The notes under the pieces are model-generated. The model worked only from the letters and a program-made list of their open reading frames with translations. It did not search any database and was not told the DNA's origin. The translations under genes were made by a program, and so were the position numbers. A stretch of 64,000 nucleotides of DNA from contig CAZMMV010000001.1 in assembly GCA_964567475.1 (NCBI GenBank), positions 1 to 64,000 of the forward strand. Direction: 5' to 3'. Shown one piece after another: positions 1 to 8,370 of the stretch. How positions within the stretch are numbered: the first letter of the stretch is position 1; each line of letters starts with the position of its first letter. The stretch comes from CAZMMV01 sp964567475. GTDB lineage: Bacteria; Bacillota; Clostridia; Tissierellales; Tissierellaceae.

Positions 1-4
1 TCGT

Positions 5-115
5 ATGACTGAGAATAAAGGAATATTTGGAGGATGTGGAGGATATGATAGCGAACTGCTACTTTTCTTCTTACTAATAATAATGTTGTTTATGCCTCAA
101 GGCTGCTGCAGATAA
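5..115 (+). CDS. small Gly/Cys-containing hydrophobic protein
   Basis: A 36-codon ORF starts with ATG at position 5 and ends in TAA. It encodes a short polar Gly-rich head (FGGCGGYDSE), one hydrophobic stretch of about 15 residues and a Cys-rich tail (PQGCCR). No ribosome binding site can be judged because the window begins 4 bases upstream, and the true start could lie further 5'. Tiny Gly/Cys-rich one-helix membrane proteins are common in spore formers and many belong to sporulation regulons, but no specific family is recognised here. A strong terminator follows 27 bases downstream, which supports a real transcription unit ending here. Confidence 0.5.
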   Translation: MTENKGIFGGCGGYDSELLLFFLLIIMLFMPQGCCR

Positions 116-141
116 TAAGATATAAATAAACCTTTAAAATA

Positions 142-187
142 AAGCCTCTCAAGATATAAAACTTTATATCTTGAGAGGCTTTTATTT
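142..187 (+). terminator. Rho-independent terminator after the small ORF
   Basis: A perfect 19-bp inverted repeat (142-160 and 163-181, 2-nt loop) contains the arm AAGCCTCTCAAGATATAAA. It runs into a T-rich tract at 181-187 and ends the transcript of the small protein gene. Confidence 0.85.
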
Positions 188-209
188 TCTATCATTGTTC
201 CAATTTTCC

Positions 210-268
210 TTTACAAATACTAAACTATGATTTATAATCACTATACCCCCCTATGGTATTCATAGGGG
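210..268 (+). promoter_or_regulatory. promoter with overlapping C/G-tract dyad (CsoR/CstR-like operator candidate)
   Basis: A sigma-A type promoter reads TTTACA (210-215), 17-bp spacer, TATAAT (233-238). A C/G-tract dyad lies across the expected transcription start: CCCCTATG (248-255), 5-nt centre, CATAGGGG (261-268), embedded in ATACC..GGTAT (243-259). Such C-tract/G-tract dyads are typical of operators for CsoR-family repressors (copper CsoR, persulfide CstR). The position over the start site suggests repression. The regulator is not encoded in the window, so the assignment is inference. Confidence 0.55.
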
Positions 269-292
269 AATATCTTATAGGAGGTTTTATTA

Positions 293-1066
293 TTGAAAAA
301 TTACTTTATTAAAACAAATCGAACTTTTACTTTTATTAGAAAATATAGTTGGATATTTACACTATTAGTTGCTATAGGCGGATTATGGCAACCTAAGCTT
401 GGTTTGTTAGTTCTATTTATAATGGCTGGATTAACTCTTACATCTTTTTTTACTGGTAGATATTGGTGTGGAAATTTTTGCCCACATGGAAGCCTATTTG
501 ATAGATTGTTATTGCCAGTTAGCAAACTTAAAAAAATTCCTGATTTCTTAAAATCTAAAACTATGATAATTGGATTTTTCTTCTTTTTTATGTTTAATTT
601 CTCAAGAAAGTTAATCAAAATAAGTAAGTCTTGGGGTACTTTTGATTTTCTTGATAAATTAGGTCTATTATTTGCAAATACTTATTTAATGGTTTTAGTT
701 GTTGGTGGAAGCTTAGCTATATTTCTAAATGCTAGAACTTGGTGCCAATTTTGTCCTATGGGTTCATTACAAAAATTATCATATAAATTAGGTTCACTTA
801 CAGGTATCACTAAAAAGACAGAAAAAAAAGTTACTATTTCAGATAAGGATAAGTGTCGTCAATGTGGTCTCTGCTCTAGAGTTTGTCCATTTCAGTTAAG
901 CCCACACTTAAACTTCTCACATAATAATCAATTTGACAATATAAATTGCATCAAATGCTCTACTTGTATAGAAAACTGTCCCGTAAATATACTTTCTCTT
1001 GCAACAGAAGCTGAAGCTATTCAATTAAGAGACATGTCATCTAATGGTGACCCGGGAAATAAATAA
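293..1066 (+). CDS. membrane 4Fe-4S polyferredoxin-type protein (NapH/YccM-like)
   Basis: A 257-aa integral membrane iron-sulfur protein. About four hydrophobic segments carry two CxxxCP motifs (CGNFCPHGSL near residue 60 and CQFCPMGSL near 151) typical of NapH/NosR/RdxA/YccM relatives. They are followed by two ferredoxin-type 4Fe-4S clusters (CRQCGLCSRVCP and CIKCSTCIENCP, residues about 189-230) on the cytoplasmic side. The likely role is electron transfer between membrane quinone or flavin carriers and a soluble partner; the partner is unknown. The TTG start is chosen because AGGAGG sits at 279-284, 8 nt upstream. The gene is monocistronic behind a C/G-tract dyad resembling CsoR/CstR operators, so copper- or sulfur-responsive expression is possible. 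Family assignment is firm, substrate is not. Confidence 0.8.
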   Translation: MKNYFIKTNRTFTFIRKYSWIFTLLVAIGGLWQPKLGLLVLFIMAGLTLTSFFTGRYWCGNFCPHGSLFDRLLLPVSKLKKIPDFLKSKTMIIGFFFFFMFNFSRKLIKISKSWGTFDFLDKLGLLFANTYLMVLVVGGSLAIFLNARTWCQFCPMGSLQKLSYKLGSLTGITKKTEKKVTISDKDKCRQCGLCSRVCPFQLSPHLNFSHNNQFDNINCIKCSTCIENCPVNILSLATEAEAIQLRDMSSNGDPGNK

Positions 1067-1101
1067 AAAATTCATTTAACTATACTTTGTTATCCTATCT
1101 A

Positions 1102-1110
1102 TGGTATAAT
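1102..1110 (+). promoter_or_regulatory. extended -10 promoter of the ABC-F gene
   Basis: TGGTATAAT (extended -10, TGnTATAAT) lies about 40 bp upstream of the ABC-F start codon. No good -35 hexamer is present at the normal spacing, as expected for extended -10 promoters. Confidence 0.5.
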
Positions 1111-1148
1111 AACTTTATGAAAATTTTTAATTAGAAAGGGTTATTATA

Positions 1149-2738
1149 TTGATTAGTGTAAACAAAGTTAGTTTAAGATATGGATCACAAAAATTATTTG
1201 AAGATGTAAATTTAGTTTTTACACCAGGAAACTGCTATGGTGTAATAGGTGCTAATGGTGCCGGAAAGAGTACTTTTTTAAAAATATTATCTGGCGATTT
1301 AGAGCCTAATTCTGGAGATGTATCTGTATCTAAAGATACTCGTATGTCTGTATTAAAACAGGATCATTTTGAATACGATCAAGAAAAGGTAATAGATGCT
1401 GTAATCATGGGTAATAAAAGACTTTATGAAATAATGTTAGAAAAAGATGCAATATATGCAAAAGAAGACTTTTCTGATGCAGATGGAATTAAGGCATCAG
1501 AACTAGAAGCCGAATTTGCAGAAATGGATGGATGGACTGCCGAATCAGAAGCTTCATCACTTTTACAAGGTCTTGGTATAGCTACTGAATTACATGAAAA
1601 AAAGGTAGAAGATTTAAATGGTAAACAAAAAGTAAAGGTTTTACTTGCTCAAGCTATATTTGGAAAACCTGGTATACTAATACTAGATGAGCCTACTAAC
1701 CATTTAGATGTTCGTAGTATTAAATGGCTACAAGAATTTTTAGGCAATTTCCAAGGAACAGTAATTGTAGTATCCCATGATAGATACTTTTTAAATGAAG
1801 TATGCAATCATATAGTGGATATAGACTTTGGTAAAATTAAGATGTTTGTAGGAAACTATGACTTCTGGTATGAATCAAGTCAACTTGCCCTTCAAATGAT
1901 GAAGGACCAAAATAAGAAAAAGGAAGATAAAATTAAAGATCTTCAAGCTTTCATTACTCGTTTCTCTGCTAATGCTTCTAAATCAAAACAGGCAACTTCT
2001 CGTAAAAAATTACTAGAAAAGATTACCTTAGATGATATTCAACCTTCTACTAGAAGATATCCATTTGTTGGATTTTCAATGGATAGAGAACCTGGAAATG
2101 AAATCTTAACAGTAGAAAACTTATCTAAAACTATAGATGAAAAGAAAGTATTAGATAATATTAGCTTTAGAGTTAATAAAGGGGATAAAATTGCCTTCAT
2201 AGGAAATGAAATTTCTATTACTGCTTTATTTGAAATATTAATGGATAATATGGAAGCAGATGATGGGACTTTAAAATGGGGACAAACAATAACCCATTCT
2301 TATTTCCCAAATGATAATTCTAAGTTCTTTAATGACGTGGATTACAATCTAATTGATTGGCTAAGACAGTTTTCTGAAGAACAATCTGAGATTTATTTGA
2401 GAGGTTTCTTAGGTAGAATGCTTTTCTCTGGAGAAGAAGCTTTGAAAAAAGCTAAAGTCTTATCTGGAGGAGAAAAGGTTAGATGTATGTTATCTAAAAT
2501 GATGTTAAAGGGCTCAAATGTTTTAGTCCTAGATCAACCTACAAATCACTTAGACCTTGAAAGTATTACTTCAGTGAATAATGGTTTAAAAGATTTTAAA
2601 GGGAATATATTATTTACCTCCCATGACCATCAATTTATTCAAACTATCGCAAATAGGATAATAGAAATAAAACCTGATAGCTTTAATGATAGAACTATGA
2701 GCTACGAAGAGTATATTGATAGATTTTATATTGATTAA
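1149..2738 (+). CDS. ABC-F family ATPase (YkpA/YbiT-like)
   Basis: A 529-aa soluble protein with two ABC ATPase domains and no membrane segments, the hallmark of ABC-F translation factors that act at the ribosomal E site. Domain 1 has Walker A GANGAGKST (about residues 36-44) and Walker B ILILDEPTNHLD. Domain 2 has signature LSGGEKVRCML and Walker B VLVLDQPTNHLD. The two are joined by a charged linker (residues about 245-290, rich in Lys). The P-loop of domain 2 is replaced by GNEISITALF; this degeneracy is usual in the YkpA/YbiT group and is not damage. The TTG start follows GAAAGGG at 8 nt. It is monocistronic between its own extended -10 promoter and a strong terminator. It is probably a housekeeping ribosome factor rather than an antibiotic-resistance type. 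Confidence 0.9.
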   Translation: MISVNKVSLRYGSQKLFEDVNLVFTPGNCYGVIGANGAGKSTFLKILSGDLEPNSGDVSVSKDTRMSVLKQDHFEYDQEKVIDAVIMGNKRLYEIMLEKDAIYAKEDFSDADGIKASELEAEFAEMDGWTAESEASSLLQGLGIATELHEKKVEDLNGKQKVKVLLAQAIFGKPGILILDEPTNHLDVRSIKWLQEFLGNFQGTVIVVSHDRYFLNEVCNHIVDIDFGKIKMFVGNYDFWYESSQLALQMMKDQNKKKEDKIKDLQAFITRFSANASKSKQATSRKKLLEKITLDDIQPSTRRYPFVGFSMDREPGNEILTVENLSKTIDEKKVLDNISFRVNKGDKIAFIGNEISITALFEILMDNMEADDGTLKWGQTITHSYFPNDNSKFFNDVDYNLIDWLRQFSEEQSEIYLRGFLGRMLFSGEEALKKAKVLSGGEKVRCMLSKMMLKGSNVLVLDQPTNHLDLESITSVNNGLKDFKGNILFTSHDHQFIQTIANRIIEIKPDSFNDRTMSYEEYIDRFYID

Positions 2739-2772
2739 TTTTGATATAAACATATAACTTAAGCATATTTAT

Positions 2773-2803
2773 AAAAAAGAGAGACCACTGGTCTCTCTTT
2801 TTT
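2773..2803. terminator. bidirectional terminator between ABC-F gene and htrA
   Basis: A perfect 14-bp stem (2773-2786 and 2790-2803, loop ACT) has A-tract and T-tract flanks, serving the two convergent genes. Confidence 0.85.
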
Positions 2804-2817
2804 ATACTTATACAATT

Positions 2818-4035
2818 TTAACCTAAATCTGTAAACTCTATATTTACTTTCATTTCTTCACCATTTCTTATAATAGTTAATTCTTCTTTATCACCTTTTC
2901 TATACTTATATAAAGCTTTCTTTAAATCAGTAATATCTTGTATTTTCAAATTACCTAACTTACTTACTATATCTCCATTTAATAATCCAGCTTTAGAAGC
3001 AGGAGTATCTTCATGAACCTTAATGATTATAATTCCATTATCTACATTGAGATCAACACCAAAAGCTGCTTCATAATCTTTCACAGGAACACTAGTTATA
3101 CCTAAGATAACAGTTTCATATGTTCCATTTTCAACTACCTCTTTTACTATAGCCTTTGCCTTATTTATAGGTATTGCAAATCCTAATCCTTCTCCACCTT
3201 TAATCTTTGCTGTATTTATACCAATTACTTCACCCTTATTATTTAAAAGTGGTCCCCCACTATTACCAGGGTTAATGGAAGCACTAGTTTGTATCAAATC
3301 TTCAATTACCTGATTGTCACTTATCCTAATATTTCTATTAAGACCTGACACTATACCATCTGTAACTGTTCTTTGAAACTCAAGTCCTAAAGGATTACCT
3401 ATAGCTACAGCTAGTTCGCCTATTTCCAATTTATCTGAATCTCCTAAATCGGCCACAGGAAGACCTGTTTTATTTACTTTAACTACAGCCAAATCCAATA
3501 ATCTCTCATTCCAAATAACTTCTGCATCTACCTTTTCTCCATTTTCAAACAAGACATTAACAGATTTTGCTTTTCCATCTGCTACTACGTGAGAATTCGT
3601 AAGTATATATCCAGCACTATCTATTATTACTCCAGATCCAACTCCTTCTCTTTCTATAGGTTCAAACCAAAACTGTTGTACTTCTTCTATAGTGGTTATA
3701 CCTACTACTGAACCCATGGCTTTCTTTGCTACAGCAGATACTGTTGTTATATCATCTTTTGGAGTTATATTTATTTGTTGGGCATCAGAAATATATTTAT
3801 TAGAATAGGGTTGGGGTAATATATTTCCATAAAGTTGATTGCCTATATAAGGTGATATTAGCCCTCCTATAATAGAAGCAACTAAAGCAAGTGCTATATA
3901 GGAAAACAAACTTCCTTTAAATGATTTCTTCTTTTTCTTTTCACTAACTATTGGTTTGCTATATTTTGTTTCCACATGTTCTACATGTTCTACATGTTCT
4001 TCGTCTGGTCTATCCTTATTATAATCATCATTCAT
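2818..4035 (-). CDS. htrA: HtrA/DegP-type membrane-anchored serine protease
   Basis: A 405-aa protein with a charged cytoplasmic N-terminus, one transmembrane anchor (about residues 43-66), a trypsin-like protease domain and one C-terminal PDZ domain (about 310-400). The catalytic triad is visible: His149 (LTNSHVVA), Asp181 (LLDLAVVKV) and Ser259 (NPGNSGGPLL). It degrades or refolds misfolded exported proteins on the outer face of the membrane. The start follows AAGGAGAGGG. It is divergent from a two-component system very like Bacillus CssRS, the known regulator of htrA, with a 196-bp shared upstream region. The N-terminus carries a His-Val-Glu tripeptide repeated three times, encoded by a 9-bp tandem repeat (3974-4000). 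Confidence 0.93.
   Translation of the reverse strand: MNDDYNKDRPDEEHVEHVEHVETKYSKPIVSEKKKKKSFKGSLFSYIALALVASIIGGLISPYIGNQLYGNILPQPYSNKYISDAQQINITPKDDITTVSAVAKKAMGSVVGITTIEEVQQFWFEPIEREGVGSGVIIDSAGYILTNSHVVADGKAKSVNVLFENGEKVDAEVIWNERLLDLAVVKVNKTGLPVADLGDSDKLEIGELAVAIGNPLGLEFQRTVTDGIVSGLNRNIRISDNQVIEDLIQTSASINPGNSGGPLLNNKGEVIGINTAKIKGGEGLGFAIPINKAKAIVKEVVENGTYETVILGITSVPVKDYEAAFGVDLNVDNGIIIIKVHEDTPASKAGLLNGDIVSKLGNLKIQDITDLKKALYKYRKGDKEELTIIRNGEEMKVNIEFTDLG
3974..4000. repeat. 9-bp tandem repeat, three exact copies, inside htrA
   Basis: ACATGTTCT is repeated three times in the + strand orientation. On the coding strand it gives an in-frame HVE tripeptide triplicate in the cytoplasmic tail of HtrA. 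Copy-number change would keep the reading frame. Confidence 0.95.
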
Positions 4036-4231
4036 AGTATCCCTCTCCTTATTTTATTTATATTTAAAATTTATCTAAATTTTTACCCTTACTACATCTT
4101 TACCCTTATTATATATTTTTATTGTCAAAATAATATGTTCTAATTATGTTTTTCTTGTGAGATTTGTCTTTTTCTCTACTATATTTGTTATAATATATTT
4201 ATAAACCATAAAAGTATAATGGAGTGATATA

Positions 4232-4891
4232 ATGAGTTACAAAATTTATTTAGTAGAAGATGATAAAAACTTAAATTTAGTTCTTTCCTCATATTTAAAA
4301 AAAGAAGGCTGGAATGTAATATCTTTTTTTAATGGAGAAAGTGCTAAGGCAAATATAAAAAATCCACCAGACCTATGGATATTAGATATTATGCTACCTG
4401 ATATTGATGGATATCAATTAATTAAAGCTATTAAATCTTATACTCCTAATGTACCTGTTATATTTATATCTGCTAGAGACGCAGATATTGATCGAGTCTT
4501 AGGCTTAGAACTTGGAAGCCAAGACTACTTAGCTAAACCCTTTTTACCAAGGGAATTAGTCATTAGATCTAAAAACATTCTAAACAGATTTAATAATAAT
4601 ACTAAAGTTCAAAGTATCCCTCCATATATAATTGATGAGAAAAGCCGATTGGTATACAATGGGGAAAAAACAATAGATCTCACTTCTAAGGAGTATGAAC
4701 TTTTAGTATATTTTTCTAAAAACCTTGAAGTTGCACTTTCTCGCCAACAAATATTAGATTATATATGGGGTATAGATTATTTTGGTTCTGATAGAGTTGT
4801 AGATGATTTAATTAGGCGTCTTAGAAAAAAAATGCCTGATTTAAATATAGAAACTGTATATGGATATGGATATAGAGTGAACAAGTCATGA
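4232..4891 (+). CDS. cssR: OmpR-family response regulator, CssR-like
   Basis: A 219-aa response regulator. The receiver domain has acidic pocket residues near 10-11, phospho-acceptor Asp52 (LDIMLPDIDG) and Lys102 (KPFLPREL). A C-terminal winged-helix DNA-binding domain follows (about 125-219, ending VYGYGYRV). The segment SARDADIDRVLGLELGS and the overall length (225 aa in Bacillus subtilis CssR) match CssR closely as I remember that family. It is expected to control secretion stress genes, above all the divergent htrA. It overlaps the kinase gene by 4 nt (ATGA), indicating translational coupling. Confidence 0.85.
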   Translation: MSYKIYLVEDDKNLNLVLSSYLKKEGWNVISFFNGESAKANIKNPPDLWILDIMLPDIDGYQLIKAIKSYTPNVPVIFISARDADIDRVLGLELGSQDYLAKPFLPRELVIRSKNILNRFNNNTKVQSIPPYIIDEKSRLVYNGEKTIDLTSKEYELLVYFSKNLEVALSRQQILDYIWGIDYFGSDRVVDDLIRRLRKKMPDLNIETVYGYGYRVNKS

Positions 4892-6240
4892 AAAATCGTC
4901 CACTATGGCTACAAATATGGATAATTATTGCTACTATTACTCTATCTATATTTCTTTTACTTTCTTTTGTACTACCTACTACCTTAAGAGGTTTTTTTAC
5001 AAAAGAAGTGTATGCTTCAATAGATGCAGCCCAAGATTTAGTTTTCAATCAATTTAGTAGTGATATATATCGTGATTATCTAGGACCAAACTTTTTTGGA
5101 GAAAATAACGAAATTCTAAAAAACATAAGAACTGTCAATCATTTTATAATCTATGATAATAAAGTTATATTAGATTCTGCTGTTCCAAAGGCTTTCTTAG
5201 ATACAACTAGAAAACAAGCTTATTCTCAAAAAGAGATCAGCAAAGAATATACTGGAAATATAGAACATCAAAAAATATTTTATATAATCACTAAGGGCAA
5301 AGCCCTTGGCCAAGATGCTTATTTAGTTTCTTTTATGGGAGATTCATATAGAGAAGACTTAGTAGACACTCTTTTCAAGAGACTTACTATGCTTATGAGC
5401 TTTATTTTAATATTTTCATGGATTCCCTCAATATTATTATCTAGATATATTTCTAAGCCATTAGTAAACTTAGAAAAAAAGGTAAAACGTTTAGCAAATA
5501 ACCAATGGAATCAAGCAGTTAATATTAATAGAAAAGATGAAATAGGAAAATTAGGAGAATCCATAGAACATCTTAGAAAACAATTAATACGACAAGATGA
5601 AGCTGAGCAATCATTTTTGCAACATGTCTCCCATGAATTAAAAACACCAATAATGGTTATTAGAAGCTTTACTCAATCTATTAAAGATGGTATCTATCCA
5701 AAAGGTGATCTAGAATCATCAATTGATATCATAGATGAAGAAAGCCAAAGATTAGAAACAAAGGTTAAGAATTTACTTTATTTAACTAAATTAGACTATT
5801 TATCTAATCATGATATAGATAGAAATCCAATATCTCTAGATTTATTAATTAAAGAAGTAGTAGATAAGTCTTCCTGGCAAAGACCAGACCTTAACTGGAA
5901 CTTAAATCTTATAAAAATGACCTTAGAAGGTGACAGAGAACAATGGAAAGTAGTACTAGAAAATTTAATAGACAATCAAATAAGATATGCAGAAAACACT
6001 ATTGAAATTTCCCTTAAAGAAGAAGGCAATAAATCCATACTAAGAATATGGAATGACGGACCTGAAATAGAAGAAAATTTAATTAAAAACTTATTTAATA
6101 AATTTAATAAAGGCCACAAAGGTGAATTTGGATTAGGTCTTGCCATAGTAGATAGAATAGTAAAAAATCATAATTCAAAAATTTATGCTGTTAATGAAGA
6201 AAATGGAGTATCTTTTTATATAGAAATTCAAAAGAGATGA
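4888..6240 (+). CDS. cssS: sensor histidine kinase, CssS-like
   Basis: A 450-aa membrane sensor kinase. TM1 is at about residues 8-30 and an extracytoplasmic sensor region at 31-160. TM2 (about 165-185) is followed by HAMP (about 185-235), then the DHp domain with His249 in HVSHELKTP, and the ATPase domain with N box (ENLIDNQIRYA) and G box (FGLGLAIVDRIV). Bacillus CssS has almost the same length (451 aa) and senses misfolded secreted protein. The pairing with a CssR-like regulator and a divergent htrA supports this role. The stop codon lies inside a palindrome that also covers the stop of the convergent YczE gene. Confidence 0.85.
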   Translation: MKNRPLWLQIWIIIATITLSIFLLLSFVLPTTLRGFFTKEVYASIDAAQDLVFNQFSSDIYRDYLGPNFFGENNEILKNIRTVNHFIIYDNKVILDSAVPKAFLDTTRKQAYSQKEISKEYTGNIEHQKIFYIITKGKALGQDAYLVSFMGDSYREDLVDTLFKRLTMLMSFILIFSWIPSILLSRYISKPLVNLEKKVKRLANNQWNQAVNINRKDEIGKLGESIEHLRKQLIRQDEAEQSFLQHVSHELKTPIMVIRSFTQSIKDGIYPKGDLESSIDIIDEESQRLETKVKNLLYLTKLDYLSNHDIDRNPISLDLLIKEVVDKSSWQRPDLNWNLNLIKMTLEGDREQWKVVLENLIDNQIRYAENTIEISLKEEGNKSILRIWNDGPEIEENLIKNLFNKFNKGHKGEFGLGLAIVDRIVKNHNSKIYAVNEENGVSFYIEIQKR

Positions 6241-6257
6241 GGTTTAAACCTCATCTC
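6234..6257. terminator. bidirectional terminator overlapping two stop codons
   Basis: A perfect 12-bp-arm palindrome (GAGATGAGGTTT and its complement, no loop) spans the TGA of cssS (6238-6240) and the TAA of the convergent gene (6244-6246). Short T runs follow on both strands. Confidence 0.75.
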
Positions 6258-6918
6258 CCACTTTTTTCTCTTCTAATTTAGATTTGATAATTTTTATATC
6301 ATCTACTATAAATCTATGTTCTACATCTGATATATCAAAATTAACTGTTTTAAATGCAAATTGAAAAAAATATCCTACAGCTATTGCCATAACTGCTGTT
6401 CCTATACCTACTGACCCACCTAAAAAATACCCTACTATTAAAGCAAGTATTTCCAAAGAATTTTTGATAAATCTAACAGATTTATTAGTTTTCTTTGTTA
6501 GTACAACCATAAGTCCATCTCTAGGTCCTGCACCATATCCTGCTCCAACATATATAAATATTCCATATCCTAAGACTAACATTCCTAAAAGCATCATAAG
6601 AAAACTGGGTAAAAAAGTATCAAATATGGGAACTAAGTTATTAAGCATAATAACATCTATAAATATACCTATAAATATCATGTTAAAAAGTGTTCCCCAA
6701 CCTATATTTTGGCCTAAGCCTATATCTATAATAATTATTATAAATCCTAATATAATATTTGCCCTTCCAATAGTCAGTCCCGTTACATTACTGATACCTT
6801 GATGAAGGACATCCCATGGTGCAAGACCAAGATTGGCATTGATAGTCATTACCATTCCTAATGCACATATAAAATATCCAATAAAAAGCCTTAAAAAACC
6901 CAAAATTGTTTTTTTCAT
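6244..6918 (-). CDS. YczE/YyaS-family integral membrane protein
   Basis: A 224-aa protein with about five hydrophobic segments and a short charged C-terminus. The N-terminal motif GYFICALGMVMTINANLGLA and the central GAGYGAGPRDGLMV are the conserved pattern of the YczE/YyaS/YitT membrane family. The function of the family is not established; YczE is required for surfactin production in Bacillus and transport has been suggested. The ribosome binding site is weak (GGTGTA), so the start is less certain than for neighbours. It is the last gene before the convergent cssS and is separated from the upstream helicase gene by a strong terminator. Confidence 0.8.
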   Translation of the reverse strand: MKKTILGFLRLFIGYFICALGMVMTINANLGLAPWDVLHQGISNVTGLTIGRANIILGFIIIIIDIGLGQNIGWGTLFNMIFIGIFIDVIMLNNLVPIFDTFLPSFLMMLLGMLVLGYGIFIYVGAGYGAGPRDGLMVVLTKKTNKSVRFIKNSLEILALIVGYFLGGSVGIGTAVMAIAVGYFFQFAFKTVNFDISDVEHRFIVDDIKIIKSKLEEKKVGDEV

Positions 6919-7060
6919 AATACATTACACCAAATTATTTTCATTTATATTTCCCCTTTTTTATAAAATATATAAATTTAATATTCTGTATCTTATAACT
7001 ATATTCCTATCATAGTACAACATCCTTATAATAGTCAACATATTTATTTATATAAATAAA

Positions 7061-7100
7061 AGAGACGGTTATTTTGTTTGCAAACAAAATAACCGTCTCT
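7061..7100 (-). terminator. terminator of the DEAD-box gene, long perfect palindrome
   Basis: A 40-bp perfect palindrome has the arm AGAGACGGTTATTTTGTTTG and no separate loop. On the minus strand it is followed by TTTTATTTATAT. The arm resembles the repeat at 27107-27140 (both contain AAACAAA..ACCGTC). Confidence 0.8.
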
Positions 7101-7107
7101 TCTCTTC

Positions 7108-8370
7108 TTATTTATTCCTTTTCTTAAAGTTTTTCTTCTTCTTTTTGGCATATCTAGGAGTACTACTTTTTTCTTCTTTAAATTTATTCTTCTTAGATCT
7201 GTCTTTTGTATCCTTTTTATCTTTCTGTGCTTTATCTTTAATTCTTGGTTTAAGTCGTTCTTTTTTTACTGATTTTTCTACTAAATCCTTTTTTATTTTT
7301 CTCTTAATTAAGGCTAAATCATCTTTATCATCATCTGTTGACAAAGTGATTGCCATACCTAAATTTCCTATCCTTCCAGTTCTACCAATTCTATGAATAT
7401 AGCTATCTACAGTTTCTGGTATATCATAATTAATTACATGTGTTACTCCTTCAACATCTATACCTCTAGCTACAATGTCTGTAGCTACTAAAATCTGCAA
7501 CTTAGCAGTTCTAAATGATTTAACTACTCTTTCTCTCTTGGCTTGACTTAAATCTCCATGTAATTCATCTGAGTTATATCCTCTAGCAAGTAATTCACTA
7601 TTTAGATCAGATACTCTTCTCTTTGTACGACAAAATACAATAGCTAAGTAAGGTCTATATTCATCTATTAATCCACATAGTACGTCTAATTTTCTCCTAT
7701 CTGAAGTTTCAATAACTATTTGTTCTATTTCATCTAAGGTAACATTTTTTCCCTCTATTTCAATTTGTAAAGGATTCTTCATAAATCTCTTACTCAAAGT
7801 TCTTACTTCATTGGGAATTGTTGCTGAAAACATCATAGTCTGGCGTGTTTTCGGTGTATCTATTATAATTGATTCTATATCTTGTAAAAATCCCATGCGA
7901 AGCATTTCATCAGCCTCATCTAAAACTAAAAAATCTAATCTTCCTAAATCAATAGTTTTTCTTCTTATATGATCTAATAATCTTCCTGGAGTAGCTATCA
8001 CTAAGTTAACTCCATTCTTTAGCTTTCTTATCTGAGCTTCTACATCCTGACCACCATAGGCAGCTAAGATACTTATGTCTTTTCCTTCAACTAACTTCTT
8101 AGCTTCATTAGTAATCTGTAAAGCTAACTCTCTAGTTGGAGTTATTATAAGCCCTTGAGTATGAGCCTTTTCTAAATCTATTTTTTCCATCATAGGAAGT
8201 AAAAAAGCAAAAGTTTTCCCAGTACCTGTTTGAGCCTGTGCTACTACATCATGACCATTTATTATCTGGCCTATTGATTGTTCCTGAATAGGTGTAGCTT
8301 GTCTTATTCCATTTTTATTCAATACTTCTACTAACTCCTTGCTAATTCCTAATTCTTTAAATGTAGTCAT
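7108..8370 (-). CDS. DEAD-box ATP-dependent RNA helicase (CshA/DeaD-like)
   Basis: A 420-aa helicase with all core motifs: Q motif near the N-terminus, motif I AQTGTGKT, Ia PTRELALQ, II DEAD, III SAT, and motif VI HRIGRTGR. A short basic C-terminal tail (last about 60 residues, Lys/Arg rich) probably binds RNA. It unwinds structured RNA in ribosome assembly, mRNA decay or cold adaptation. The start ATG follows AAGGATGGTGATAAT. An artefactual 100-N gap lies in its leader; once the duplicated 55 bp is collapsed, the ttcA-like gene ends only about 42 nt upstream, so the two probably form an operon. Confidence 0.92.
   Translation of the reverse strand: MTTFKELGISKELVEVLNKNGIRQATPIQEQSIGQIINGHDVVAQAQTGTGKTFAFLLPMMEKIDLEKAHTQGLIITPTRELALQITNEAKKLVEGKDISILAAYGGQDVEAQIRKLKNGVNLVIATPGRLLDHIRRKTIDLGRLDFLVLDEADEMLRMGFLQDIESIIIDTPKTRQTMMFSATIPNEVRTLSKRFMKNPLQIEIEGKNVTLDEIEQIVIETSDRRKLDVLCGLIDEYRPYLAIVFCRTKRRVSDLNSELLARGYNSDELHGDLSQAKRERVVKSFRTAKLQILVATDIVARGIDVEGVTHVINYDIPETVDSYIHRIGRTGRIGNLGMAITLSTDDDKDDLALIKRKIKKDLVEKSVKKERLKPRIKDKAQKDKKDTKDRSKKNKFKEEKSSTPRYAKKKKKNFKKRNK

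Noticed and set aside
2161..2220. Degenerate second P-loop of the ABC-F protein as a possible inactivating mutation
   Set aside because: Loss of the canonical Walker A in the second domain is normal for the YkpA/YbiT group, and the signature and Walker B are intact.
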